In this document: piece by piece, positions 23,214 through 35,253 of the stretch
Numbering within the stretch: the stretch's first letter is position 1
Layout: each line of letters opens with the position of its first letter
NCBI GenBank assembly: GCA_964020975.1
Contig: OZ026626.1
Location: forward strand, 12,762,060-12,826,059
Source of the DNA: Hermodice carunculata
Lineage: Eukaryota > Annelida > Polychaeta > Eunicida > Amphinomidae
Reading direction: 5' to 3'
DNA length: 64,000 nt
Notes under the pieces: model-generated
What the model was told of the DNA's origin: nothing
Seen by the model: only the letters and a program-made list of their open reading frames with translations
Database searches by the model: none
Made by a program: the position numbers and the translations under genes

Positions 23214-24346
23214 ATGTCTCCCGGTGGAAGCCGGGGGACATATTGTTTTAGTGCCCGTTTCTTCCGCTTGTTGTTGTTGTTGTTGTTGTTGTTGTTCAGG
23301 TCCTTCAACACTTGGTTTCCGTGCGATAAGTCTTGAAGGACTTGACAGAATTTGATGAAACATGGAAGGATTATGTATCTTGGCAAGACCTAGGTTGGGA
23401 TTGTATTTGGATGACCTTGACCTAATTTTCAAGGTCACAGGGTCACTTATGTTAAATTGTTTTCCGTTCAATAAGTCTTGAAGAACTTGATGGAATTGGA
23501 TGAAACTTGGTAGGATTATGTATCTTGGCAAGACCTAGGTTGGGTTTGTATTTGGATGACCTTGAGCAAATTCTCGAGGTCACATGGTCACTTATGTGAA
23601 ATTGGTTTCCGTTCGATAAGTCATGAAGAACAGGATGGACTTTAATGAAACTTTGTAGTATTATGTATCTTGGCAAGACCTAGGTTGGGATTGTACTTGG
23701 ATGACCTTGAGCGAATTTTCAAGGTCACAGGGTCACTTATGTGAAATTGGTTTCCGTGTGATAAGTCATGAAGAACTTGATGGAATTGGATGAAACTTGG
23801 TAGGATTATGTATCTTGGCAAGACCTAGGTTGAGATTGTATTTGGGTGACCTTGAGCAAATTCTCAAGGTAACAAGGTCACTTATGTGAAATTGGTTTCC
23901 GTGCAATAAGTCATGAAGAACAGGATGGAATTTAATGAAACTTTGTAGGATTATGTATCTTGGCAAGACCTAGGTTGGGATTGTATTTGGATGACCTTGA
24001 GCGAATTCTCAAGGTCACAGGATCACTTATGTGAAATTGGTTTCCGTTCAATAAGTCTTGAAGAACTTGATGTAATTTGATGAAACTTGGTAGGATTATG
24101 TATCAAGGTAAGACCAAGGTTGGGATTGTATTTGGGTGACCTTGACCTAATTTTCAAAGTCACAGGGTCATTTATGTGAAATTGGTTTCTCTGCAATAAG
24201 TCTTGAAGAACTTGATGAAAATTGCTAGAGTAATGTATCTAGGTGAGAGCTAAAATAGGATTGTAATTTTCAAGCAAACTTGGTCATTTGTAATTTGTTA
24301 TCACCTGTAGCTTGTTCAGAGACGTAAGTGTTCCACCGGGAGACAT
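23214..24346. mobile_element. Hairpin-ended repeat element, class 3 (AGGTCA-rich ~146-bp tandem core)
   Basis: Starts atgtctcccggtgg and continues gccgggggacat (foldable), followed by a (GTT)n run (23268-23296). About 6.5 tandem units follow, sharing ggtttccgt..ataagtc, ggattatgtatcttggcaag and gaccttga..caaggtcac. Ends caccgggagacat, inverted to the start. Same architecture as the class 1 and class 2 elements. Non-coding. Confidence 0.75.
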
Positions 24347-25035
24347 TTGATTTTCTGTTGGAAAATCAGTCTGTTCTAGTTTATACTGATTCCCATCTTG
24401 AAAATGCTAATCAATATGTGTAGTGCAAATACAACACAGGATCATCGCTTTTATCACAAGGTGCACAATGCCACACCAAATAGCACATCCCTATGAGACA
24501 ATGTATCAAGCTTATGTTTCATGGTTACTGTCACAGCTATTGTAATTAAGGATATATTTAATAAAAAAAATGATATGTAAAGAAATCACTATTATAACAA
24601 ATGAAAATTGAATAATTAACTTCTGAACTTGTACACTTAAAAAGTGATGTTCACTGCATTTTTAAATTTTAAGGAATAAATGTAATTATGTATACAAAGT
24701 TAAATAAAAGTAAAAATTCGCAGATAATAGATGGGGAAAAAAAATTGCAGTTTTGCAGCCTTTGGGTAAAATACATTGTAGTATTTTTGAAGTGCGATTT
24801 TCCACTATTGGTCAGACAAGAGATAAAATCCTCACAAAAATGTGAATTGTTTCATTTTTACCCCTCAGCCATATTTGGCCCAAGGGTATTTATTGTAAAA
24901 CCCTCTGTCTGCACATACACAGTTGATACCAGTGCAATGACTTAAGAATGGAAAGACTTACCCCAACCAAATTGATATGGGTCCCTCTTATGGAGTACTC
25001 GGATGGTTTGTGTATGAGTGACTTTGACTGTGTCC

Positions 25036-25059
25036 CAAGGTCACGAAGGTCAAAGGTCA
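25036..25059. promoter_or_regulatory. AGGTCA cluster with a perfect DR1
   Basis: CCAAGGTCA (25036-25044) is followed by AGGTCAAAGGTCA (25047-25059), a perfect direct repeat with 1-base spacing, the classic RXR/HNF4-type site. It lies 190 bases before the laminin-like exon. It may be a remnant of the AGGTCA repeat families nearby. Confidence 0.35.
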
Positions 25060-25249
25060 GTTTTATGGCATGGCCAGTGTCACAGCTGTAATGTGTAAGT
25101 GGAGGGACCTGCAGCTGAGGGGGTTTTAGGGCATTGCCCGCTATTTGTTACTATTAAACATGACAGACCTAAACCAAGTTAGTATGATTTCTTCCCTTAT
25201 GCCATGGAGATATGACACCACATATTGTGCGCTGTTCCCTTTACTGCAG

Positions 25250-26396
25250 GTCGCATAATCAAAGACGGACACTGTTTCTTGCCGCTCAACCCACAGACGA
25301 ACCTGACAGCAGGTCCTGCCAGTGGAGTACGCTTTGGGTCACACCCAGAAAGTCGAGAGGAACACACCACCGCGCCAGCCTTTTTTGGAATCAAGGCTGA
25401 TTTTAGCATTGAATTTAAAACAACTGCTACTGATGGATTAATCTTTTACGTGGCTGACAATCGACATTTGGACTTCATCACACTGTATATGAAGGACGGC
25501 AAGGTGGTCTATAGTTTTGATTGTGGTAGTGGAGCGGCAGTACTTACCAGTCCAAAAACGTATAATGATGGACAATGGCACAAGGCAGTGTTCTCCAGAA
25601 ATGAGCGGGATGGCACGCTGAAGATTGATAGCGTGGTGGTGGCCCAGGGCACGGCCAAGGGGGACACGCTCTATATCAACATAGACCCTCCATTCTATGT
25701 GGGTGGTTTCACAGCAGCTGCAGCGGAGGCAGCCAAAGAAAATCTAGCCGGAGCGACAGCAGGATTTATTGGCTGTATACGCAATCTGAAGCTTAATGAC
25801 AAAGACTTTGGAACACCCACAGGCGTCTTCCATGCCAAGCCTTGCTACCTGGCTGGAGAGGATGGAACCTTCTTTTTCCGTGATGGTGGATACATGAGCG
25901 TACTTGACAATTTCAGAGTAGGCCTGGACTTAGACATATTATTTGACATGAAACCTCGTAGTATGTCTGGTGTGGTGATGTCTGTTTCCTCAGTCTCGGG
26001 AGACTTTTTAGTCATTCAGCTAGTTAATGGAAAGCTGGTCTTCAGTGTGGACAACGGGGGAGGAATGTTCAGCACGACGTATGAGCCGTCCGTGCACGGA
26101 GGCTTATGTGATGGGCAGTGGCACACCATTAAGGCAGTCAAAGCCAAGAATGTGGTCACCCTTCAGGTAGATCAAGTCTTCTCAGGTAGACCAGGAATTG
26201 GTGCGAAAGGGGTTTCTGCTACAGACACAAATGACCCGCTTTATATTGGAGGAGTACCCCGACCCCACAGGGGAATACAGACTAATCAACAGTTTGTTGG
26301 TTGTATACGAAGTCTCAAACTGAACGATGAGTCGAAAAATCTTGTGACAGGGAAAATTACTGGTCACGTCTCTGCTGAAGCATGTCCAACAAATTA
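25250..26396 (+). CDS. Laminin-alpha-type LG4-LG5 terminal exon (alternative 3' end or fused gene end)
   Basis: The acceptor ..ccctttactgcag ends at 25249 (phase 1); the frame stays open for 382 residues to TAA at 26394-26396. Residues 2-20 (RIIKDGHCFLPLNPQTNL) give the linker with its cysteine. LG4 (about 29-210) shows FGSHPESREE, TDGLIFYVADN, YNDGQWHKAVF, FYVGGF and GFIGCIRNLKLND, with PC at its end. LG5 (about 211-382) shows FRVGLDLDILFDMKPRSMSG, GGLCDGQWHTIKAV, DTNDPLYIGG and FVGCIRSLKLND, and closes AEACPTN. From memory this tracks vertebrate laminin alpha1/alpha2 LG4-5 (LCDGQWHKV, ADTNDPVFVGG, GCIRSLKL, CPAN) far better than perlecan LG domains. Asp residues in SGDFL and DTNDPL fall where laminin LG domains bind calcium. 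NLT is a glycosylation candidate. In laminins this pair binds alpha-dystroglycan, heparin and sulfatides. It joins Ig7b in frame (VVQ|S). Confidence 0.9.
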
Positions 26397-27101
26397 ATTT
26401 TTTTTTTATGAGATGTAACCTGTAAATTATACAAAGGATCCTTTGACACAAAGTATTAACATGGAGTAGCCAGTCAAAGTCCTGGCAGAGAACAACAGTG
26501 TAGTATATTCAAATGTTATATGTAAAGCAAACTAGGACACACAGTGATGAGAATTACGCTTCACGAGTTTATGTGTATTCTGTTCATGAAAACTCTAGTG
26601 GCAGAAAAATTAATTTTGTGGAGTAAAAATATACTGAAGGAAAATAATGAAAGTTTCCTTAAACGTGAGGACATTTTGCCTGAAACCCTGCAGAAAAAGC
26701 TGTTCCAAAATGCCTTTTCTTTCATCAAACTATTTGTCACACTTTCAATATTTGACTTTCTTTTGTGAATTGTGATTTTGATCTTTGTGAAAATGAAAAT
26801 ATAACTTGTGAGTGTGACTGCAAATATCCCCTAAAGTTAAAAGCAAGAACATTTTTTTATAATGTTTGCAGTAATTGTGTTGGAGAGTACTCTTTCTGGC
26901 TTAAGAAAAAGATATTTGTTTGATTTTCTTTGTGTCTCCTGGTCCAGAAACTTTTCTTGACTGCAAATTTACCAGAAAATCGTACAAGATACTGCTCAGT
27001 AGCTGACAAACTGATTGAGCATGAGACACTAGACAACTTGTAGGTACAGTTTAAACCAAATAAACCAAACCTGGGTTCCCTGGAATGTTTCCAATTGTTC
27101 A
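26397..27101 (+). other. Probable 3' UTR of the laminin-type exon
   Basis: AT-rich, no repeats, no further splice-like structure. It starts with a T10 tract directly after the stop, not an A tract, which argues against a recent processed retrocopy ending there. Confidence 0.5.
27059..27064 (+). promoter_or_regulatory. Candidate polyadenylation signal AATAAA
   Basis: First AATAAA after the laminin-type stop codon (about 660 bases downstream), with T/G-rich sequence following. Others lie at 28078-28083 and 32883-32888; the last has the richest downstream T/GT tract. Which one is used cannot be told from sequence. Confidence 0.4.
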
Positions 27102-27315
27102 TACCGTATTCTCCCTTTTAAGTGCCTCCACCCTATTAAGTGCTCCCTCTCCATTTTTCTGACAAAAAGGTTTAAAATATTAGAAAATTCTATATATTCT
27201 ATGGTAATTTACCTGTTAATATAGCTAAAATGTTCCAAATTTATGTCTACAATTGAAGTACACCTCGATTAAAATTCCAAAGCGCCCAGAGCACTAAAAA
27301 CGGAGAATAAGGTAT
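27101..27315. mobile_element. Small TIR element (215 bp)
   Basis: The ends ataccgtattctccc and ggagaataaggtat are inverted; inner copies of ttaagtgc and gcgcccagagcact lie beside them. Similar in design to 50620-50820. Non-coding. Confidence 0.7.
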
Positions 27316-28166
27316 ATCATGAGTGTAAAAAAATGTCCCATTTATAACCAGTGTTTGTGACTAAGGACAATGCAGGCCTACAGCCTAGACAGTGATATTA
27401 ATTATGGGAGTTACACATACTTAAGTTTTCTGAACAGATAATAGACCCAAATGTTTGAAGAAATTTGTGAGCATGTATCATGGACAAGTGGATAATCTTC
27501 ATATTCAAATAGAAAAATCATGTAATGTCTTTATAGAAGGGTGATGGCTGAAATATCTGATTGGACTGGTAGAATTATGGGAACACAGGGATTTTTTATT
27601 TGGGATCACTTTGATTTGTTGTTGTAATTTACACTATTTTGTTTACATATTTATTTAAGCAATCAAGTGTTTTTAAATCCACTATTTTGCATACTGTTTG
27701 AAATTGAATATATGTTTTACCTGTCAGGGCTGTTCCTGTGAGGGCCATGTGACTGCGTTGAAGTTTAACAGTGAACAGGGCCCACACATATATAATCAGG
27801 GTATATTAAATGTGGTGGTCAATAGCAGTGGCGAAAAGTCCTATTATCAGTTTCGTACTGTGTACCAGTCCAGTTGGTCAGATGTTTATTTTTGGTTTCA
27901 AATTTGTGGATTATAGCAGTTGAGTTGGTGACAGTTTGACTCAAGGTGCCCATTGTATACAGCAAACAGAGCTGCAGTATCATGTGTAAGCTTGTAATGA
28001 TGAAGACAATTGTTTATCATGCACAGTTCTGCCACATTTTGCATTACTGATGGGAGATTGTTGTGTCAAGCAACGATAATAAAATTTTGACAAAAAAGTA
28101 GAATGTAAAAGTCATGTAACAGTGCAAGGAAAATGTTAATTGTTGTGTGAAAATACAAAGCTGACC

Positions 28167-28417
28167 TTAACTCTGTCAGTGCCAGGTGAGACTGAAGTCA
28201 AACTACCAAAAACAAACAGCTCCGGATTATGATACAGATGCTAGATTCATGCTCCTTGTAAAAAGACTTTTTATTCAAATAGCAGCAAGCCTACAGTTAC
28301 AGAGAGTAGAATGGTCCAGGTCAACAGATTTCCTCGGTGAGCTTTGGGTGCAATGTGCCCAAAGTGTACCAAGAAAAGCTGTTGACTCAGTCCAAAGTGT
28401 GGCACTGGAGGAGTTGA
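28167..28417. mobile_element. TTAA hairpin element, copy G (decayed right end)
   Basis: Left edge TTAACTCTGTCAGTGCCA; right edge tggcactggaggagttga. The core at 28320-28386 is an imperfect hairpin (gtcaacag.. ..gctgttgactc). Confidence 0.65.
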
Positions 28418-28679
28418 TGTCGTATGAAAAGTCCAGCCTGACATTCACCCTTGTCAGCTATGGTATACTGCCGCTTTGTATCAGAAGTTTGCCTCATACA
28501 CTTATGTACATTTAGGATGTCCTAATTGGCTGCCAGCAAAGATTGTGTTGTTCCCTTATATGAGCATGAACAGGCAAGATTGGTTTAAAAAAAAAAAAAA
28601 AAAAACACGAAACATGCAGTGGTTTATGGAAAACTCTGATATTGTTATACATGTATTTATTTATCCAAGCCTTGAAGGA

Positions 28680-29510
28680 TGCACTGTGCCTCAAAACACT
28701 GCCTACTTAGGGGATATACTGTGCCTACATAGGGGATACACTGCCTATATACAGGATGTATTGTGCCAATATATGGAATATACAGGATATATACTGCATG
28801 TATGTCTGGGATATACAGGATATACTGTGTCTGTATATGGGTTACCCAGCCTATATACAGTATATTAGACTATGTCGATGAGCGCAGTGCCTAGAAACAG
28901 AATATGTAGAGCCTGTATGCTGGATACCTGATGCCTACTGGATATACTTTCCTTAAATATACATGTATGATATATGGGAAACCCTATCTGTATACAGGAT
29001 ATACATGTATGATATATGGGAAACCCTATCTGTATACAGGATATAATATGTCTGTATACAGTGCCTTAATACAGAATAGACTTTATTTATGGACAGGATA
29101 CACAGTGCCTACATGTACATACAGAATACATGGTGCCCATGTAAAAATACACATCTGCCCATAAAAAGGTTATAATGTGCCTCTATACAAGATACACTGT
29201 GTCTATTTGTAGGTACATGATACATTGTATCTACATACAGGAAACATGTACAGTGTATCTATATATATATATATATATATATGATACATGTACACTATAT
29301 ACAGGGTACCCTGTATCTATATACATGACACATTTTATCTATACAGATGAAATCTGTCTGTATACATGATACAGTATTCCTTTTTTTCAGGATACCCTGT
29401 ATCTATATACATAATGCACTGTATTGATATACAGGATACAGTGTATCAGTCTGTGCACAATACCCAATACCTACAATGTCTATACAGGATACACTGCCTT
29501 TATACAGTAT
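28680..29510. repeat. Degenerate minisatellite on a tatacaggatac motif
   Basis: Many diverged copies of tatacaggatacact and tatatacaggata, with spacing of about 18-38 bases, and a (TA)n at 29261-29282. Two adjacent exact copies of a block beginning tacatgtatgatatatggga lie at 28961-29041. Confidence 0.8.
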
Positions 29511-29639
29511 CTAGTCTTTCATGAGATTGTCCTCATCCTCACAGTTACAACTGTGTGCTACCAAATGGCCTGACTGACCAGTCTTGTCTATAATGAATGC
29601 AGGCAATACTTACCGTCCAGCCAGTATTTGATGACACCA

Positions 29640-29770
29640 TCCTAGTGTCATACATGTAAGACCTCTGACATCATACTGGTGTACATGTAAGAAATCTGAC
29701 ATCACAGTGGTAAACATGTAAGAACTCTGACATCACACCCGTATACATGTAAGCATTTTGGGGCATCACA
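29640..29770. repeat. Minisatellite, about 31-bp unit
   Basis: Four to five copies of tacatgtaagaactctgaca followed by tcacac-type spacer. Confidence 0.75.
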
Positions 29771-32700
29771 GTAGGCATTCTGTGACATCACATTGTCATA
29801 TACACAGGCAGTCTACGACTTGACACTGTCATAGCTTGCATATAATCTGTTCTGACATTAATTATGGTATATATCCTTTGCAGGAGCCTTTTGTAATACA
29901 GAACTTTGTGCACATGGTGTTTTACATCATCCCAATTAAGTAAGTGTTTAGAGTGCAATGTACAAAAAGTAGTTGAAAGTGAAGTTGACCTTTTGTACTG
30001 AAGTTTTATCATTTTAAACACTTGCTTTGAACAATACTCATTTTAGATAAAACTCTTTGTCACAATGATATACTTTTGAAAACATTGTAACAAAACACTT
30101 TGTCCTAGTGATGGACTTTTGAAGACATTATAACAATATTGGTGAGCTCTGTTTACCACCCGACTGAACTTGTAACTACATATATTTTAATCATGTTTGT
30201 GAATGTCCAAGCCCACTTTTGGGACTTGTATTTGATATTAACCTACAATTCATGTACATCATATTTATGCTGTCAACTTGATAAGTTTGTTTCATCACAA
30301 AACAGTCCATTGTTAATGGTGCTAACCACTGCAGCAATTTACACTGGGATACAACTTGCAGTTTATAAATGCTAAATGACTGGTATACACGAGCCTTGCC
30401 TCTCCTTAACTGACAGAGTCTTCATACCGGTTAGCAAGGGTCTTTTTTTCTTTAATGGAAAATATAAAGTATTAAAACATACAGGAAAGTTGACACTTTC
30501 ATAAAAAAAGTTTGTTCCTGGTTACTCAGCAGATGCATACCAGATTATAACAAATTAGAAATAAATATAGAGGAATGTATGACAAATGTGTTCTGGTATT
30601 TCAGCACAGGGATCACTTATTATTATAAAACCTCTTTGGTTCTGTAGCAGTGTTAATGTTATGCATTGGTTATTTTATGTCCCACACAGCATGAGAATGG
30701 CAAATACTCTGGGCTAACAGTGCTCTACAATCATATTTGCATGGGACAACTAAAATAATTCTTGGACAAGCAAGATCATGTCACTTGCTGGATATGGCAA
30801 ATGAAAATTCGAGTCCTAAAGCAATAAAGGCATAAGCTTTTGTAGATAATGATGCAATTGTTCAGATGCACACAGTCTTGTCTAAATCATTTGTTTGGTG
30901 AGAGAACTAAAGCCTGCCAGTTACTCATCCCACATGCCAAGCATTGAAAAAAAAAAAAGAGATTAATGCAGAGCTACTGAATGAAGTACCTCTGGTAGTC
31001 ACCAGGTGGCACTAATGCTGTAATATAAATGAGGGGTGGGTTGTCATGTGGTATGAAGTTGATCAGTTATGAAGATTTCAAGCATTTGCAACTGGGCCTT
31101 TGAAAAAAGCCAAATATAAAGATTGGATAACATGGTTAAAAGAAGTGAAGGTGTGATGTGTTGTACTTAGTCATTTTTTGTGGGCATTTGCCAAATTTTT
31201 GGCATGTATGTGCAAGTTCTGGAAAGAATGAAACAATCATCAGAACCCATTTGATAAAGAAACATGATCGTGATCATAATTTCTAAAATTAAGTTTGAGC
31301 ATTAAAACTGTTGATATTAATCCAATAATCAATAGCTTGAATGTCAATCCAGTCAAAATACAAATTTTGCAGTTTTAATGTAAATATGAGTGGAAACAGA
31401 ATATATTTACATCTGCACATAATGTCAAAGACAAAAAATAACGAGATTGAAAGAATGTTTTATTATAACATGCTTTGTAATATATATATGTATATTTGCA
31501 TATATATCAGGTTCTCTTTTTATGCAAGTCATGCACTTTGGGCAGAATGGTTTTACAATATGCAAACATTCTGTTGATCGTAACATCATTTCCCTGACTG
31601 GTGTCATACAATACTGTATTGTGCCTGCTTGATCAGTAACATCCGTAAGTTCAGGTCCAGTTATGTTTGACAGTTTTGGAGACATTATGTGCAGATTGGG
31701 GTGGGGTGGAGGAGTGTCATTGCAAAATGCCCAGAATGCAACATCCCTGTTGTTTTCTTCTTCCTAGTGTTTTGTATTTTATTTCTGGTGCATCACAAAG
31801 AAATGGTGTGGATCATTTGATTGAAATAACGTGGTGACGTACTTTACATGGTGAATGATTGAATCTAAAGCAGTATAATATGTAGTCATTTTTTTTTTTT
31901 AATTTTGGGGGTTTTGACTTCGAGGGATAAGACTGTGGTAGCCCTTGTTGACACATTCAGATGCCTGTCTATGCAGTCTGCTTGATTGTTGCTTCTGGCC
32001 ATCAGGCATCTCTGTTGGCCAAATGCCTAGAGAAATACTTACTTTGCAAATGTTTAAGCTTGTTTCTTGTTTTGTTTCCCTCATTTTATTGAAAGATTTT
32101 AATTGTAGTTTGTCACAAAATGTTACTTATACCAAAGTACATAGTTTGTCAATTGACACACCACACAAAAGCAGTGTAGATGGTTCTGAACATCATCTGT
32201 TCAGGTGCCTTTAATGGTTTTTTTTTGTTGTTGTTGTTTTTTTACTTTCCCTAGTTTAAAATATATGTAAAGCCAAATTAACACAGTTTAGCTGTAAAGT
32301 AGAACAGTGGAAGAATGTAGAGGGGAACATGACCCCAAGAACGTCTCCTTATTTGTTGTTAGAACTGTTTGCATCAATTCTTCGAAAGAATAATTTTGAC
32401 ATATCTCTTAATGGCCTTATACACTGTGTTGAAGATGGAAGGATTGATTCATACAAGGCCAATGTGCCAGAGAGTCAGCAGAACATGAATTTTAGGTCCA
32501 GATCAAAGAAATGTCAGTTTGCCATAAATGTGTTGGGATGTCTGCACCAGTTTTTGAAGCAACTGAACACTGACGGCCAATGCTAGGCCTAACAATCATG
32601 GCAAGTTCATTCATTGTCGTGGTATTTAGGTACATTGTACAAGCAAAGAGCTTAATTCGGGCATTTGTGAATGGTCCCTATGGTTTCACCAACAGACATT

Positions 32701-33302
32701 TCCCAGGGCAAAGACATTACCAGTGAGACATGTAACCATTGCTAATACTCAAGGGCAAAGTACTCCTTGGAGACATGCCAGACACCAGTTAGGGTATGAA
32801 ACAGGGTTGAATTTTATTCTCATCACTTTTTGACCCTTAATCAATATATTGTATGTAACGTCAATGTGGACCATTTTGTCTGAATAAAGCTCAACTCCGT
32901 TATCATCTTACGTGTTTATTTTTTGTTTTTAATGCACAACCATTGACCCTTTCTCCCCTGAATTGAGACTGAACCAAAAGCTTTCATGGGGGTAAGTTGG
33001 ACACTCATTGCCCACCCTACCCCCAGGAAAGCTCTTGACTTGGTGCGTGTTGTTGAGAAGGGGTTCATCCACAACTCTGATCAATTTTTCAGCTCTGCTG
33101 ACCATAAGTCACACAGCGTCTGCCATCACCCATGTCTTTGTCTATGGATAAACTTTTGCGTGCAGACATGATACAGTCAACAGTTTTCAAGTGTATAAAA
33201 ATCTAGACCAAGTTCAAAAATTGGTGGCACCACCTATGTATTAAATAATACATGGGCCAAGATGTAAAAATTTTGAAGATGCTAGTTTTGAAAGAGTTTT
33301 TC
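29771..33302 (+). other. Long unannotated interval within the Ig7-Ig8 gap
   Basis: Mostly unique AT-rich DNA without tandem repeats. A short open frame at 32329-32586 (MTPRTSPYLLLELF..) is followed 297 bases later by AATAAA (32883-32888) and a T/GT-rich stretch, so a transcript may end here. A decayed hairpin phrase (aaaagctttcatgg.. ..ggaaagctcttgac) lies at about 32978-33040. No domain recognised. Confidence 0.4.
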
Positions 33303-35253
33303 GCTCAGCTGACTTTTCAGTCAGCTGAGCTTATAGGACGGTCCATTGTCCATCCACAATTCAAATTTTCATCTTCTCCAAAACCGGTTGGCACTGCTTT
33401 GGATTCCTGATTTTTTAAATTTGTTCAATTTGGGTACTTATTGGTAAGTGCAGCTTTCCTGTTGATTACTATATAAGTCAATTGGCATTCTAATACTAAT
33501 TCACATTTTTGACTTCTCCGAAACTGTCATCCAGATTGACTTCAAACTTGGTGGCAATGCACCTTGGGTGGGTTTTTCAGCTTTGTTCAAATGGTCATGG
33601 CGCAGTAATTTTTTTTTTTTTTTTTTTGCAAATCTTAACAAATCTTGACAAATCTCCTAAAACGCTCACCCAATTGCTTTGATATTACACAGGAACACTC
33701 CTAGGGACTTCTGTTTCTTTATTTGTTCACCAGGTGGCACTGCATTTTCTTCTAATTTTGTATAATTTTTGTGTTCTCTTGCTATTTTTGACTTTTTCTC
33801 CGGAACCGTCACTTAGATTAAGCTGCAGATATGTTCCCAGTGGAAAGGTCAAACAAAATTTTACACTAGGCATTAATGCTGTGGATTGCTGATTTTTAAT
33901 GATTTTTTTCAATTCAAGTACTTACCGGTAAATGTACCTTTCCTATTGATTACTGTGTAAGTCAATGGGCATTCTAATGTTAATTCACAATTTTGACTTC
34001 TCTCAAACCATTTTCCAAATTGACTTCAAACTTGGTAGCAATGTACCTTGGGTGGGTCTCTACCAGATTTGTTCAAATGGACACACTCCATTGATTTTTA
34101 GATTGGATCTGTAGTCAAATTTTGAAGGGCCTTGACCTAATTTTCAAGGTCATAAAGGATGCTGAATTCTACATTTGGGGAAGTAAGAAAGCAATACCAA
34201 ATGAACCGCAAATGTGTTTCATACATGGAAATTCAATATTGCATGATATGGGTGACCTTGACCTAGTTTCTCCAGATCATGGAGGGAATACATATCAGGA
34301 AATGATTTTTTTTTAATGGTCATTGCAGCTTGTGCACATATCAATATACCATTACAGGTAATATTATACGGACAAAAGTCTATCACATGTGGAGTCATGT
34401 TTTGGCAAAATCTTAAAAAATCTTCATCTCCCAAACCCCTCAGCCAATTACTTTGAAATTGAATAGGCACACTATAGGCACCCATGTACCTAAACTTGTT
34501 CAACAGATTGCACTTTGAATATTTCTTCTTTTTTTTATTTTTATTTTTGTATTTTTTATGTGTGTTTTTTTTTTTTTTTTTTTGGTGTCACAGGTATTTT
34601 TGTCTTCTTTGAAGCCATCACTCAGATTGTGCTGGAACTTGGTAGAAATGTAGCTTGTAGAAGGGTCCCACTTCATCACTACTATATAGGTATATTTCTA
34701 GGGACCCCTAGACCTTAATTTCTTCAGCAGGTGGCATTGTGATTTTTTCATTAGGGGGTTGGGTGTTAAAGCTATTTTTGCCTTCTCCAAAAGCGTCACT
34801 CAGAATGTGCTGAAATGTAGATATGTATCTTGTGGAAAGGTCATCCATGTTGTTAACTACGTGGCGATGCTCTGGATCCCTCATTTTTAACCAATTTTTC
34901 AGTTGAGGTACTTGTTGGTCCATGTGTCCTGTTGATTACTATGTGGGTCAGTGGGGATGCCAGGTGAAATCCCCATTTTTACTTCTCCAAATCCTCAACC
35001 AGATTGACTTGAAACTTGGTGGAGTCTCTTTAAAATTCATACAAGTGGTTATGTGCTAGTGATTTTTGGATTTTGAAAAAAAAATTTATTGTCTGGAAAA
35101 AAATCTTTGAAACTTTCTTCTGCATAGCCACTTGACGAAAGGGTTTGAAAATGCACAGAAATGGTTCTGGGTACCCATGAAGTAGAGTGACTTATTTGGG
35201 GTTAAAAGTGTCGCAGACAGCTGAGGGTGGGCTGTTCAGACAGCCCTCTTGTT
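33303..35253. mobile_element. Class-4 hairpin-ended repeat element (most complete copy)
   Basis: Starts with a palindrome of 28 bases (33303-33330: gctcagctgac / gtcagctgagc), then ttataggacggtccattgtc. The body is a set of diverged roughly 200- to 430-base units with gacttctcc..accgtca, gacttcaaacttggtggcaa and caggtggcactg. Ends cagctgagggtgggctgttc then acagccctcttgtt. An AGGTCA pair (ttgacctaattttcaaggtc) is at 34132-34151. Non-coding. Confidence 0.7.

Noticed and set aside
25250-26396. Laminin-like exon as a recent processed retrocopy.
   Set aside because: A good splice acceptor precedes it, no A tract follows the stop (there is a T tract), no target duplication is visible, and the frame is fully open with all LG core residues kept. 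An older retro-origin cannot be excluded.
27698-27916. Frame with GCSCEGHVTALKFN after a tgtcag acceptor-like site, as a possible extra exon.
   Set aside because: No recognised domain, no matching donor before the stop, and it lies beyond the laminin-type stop codon.
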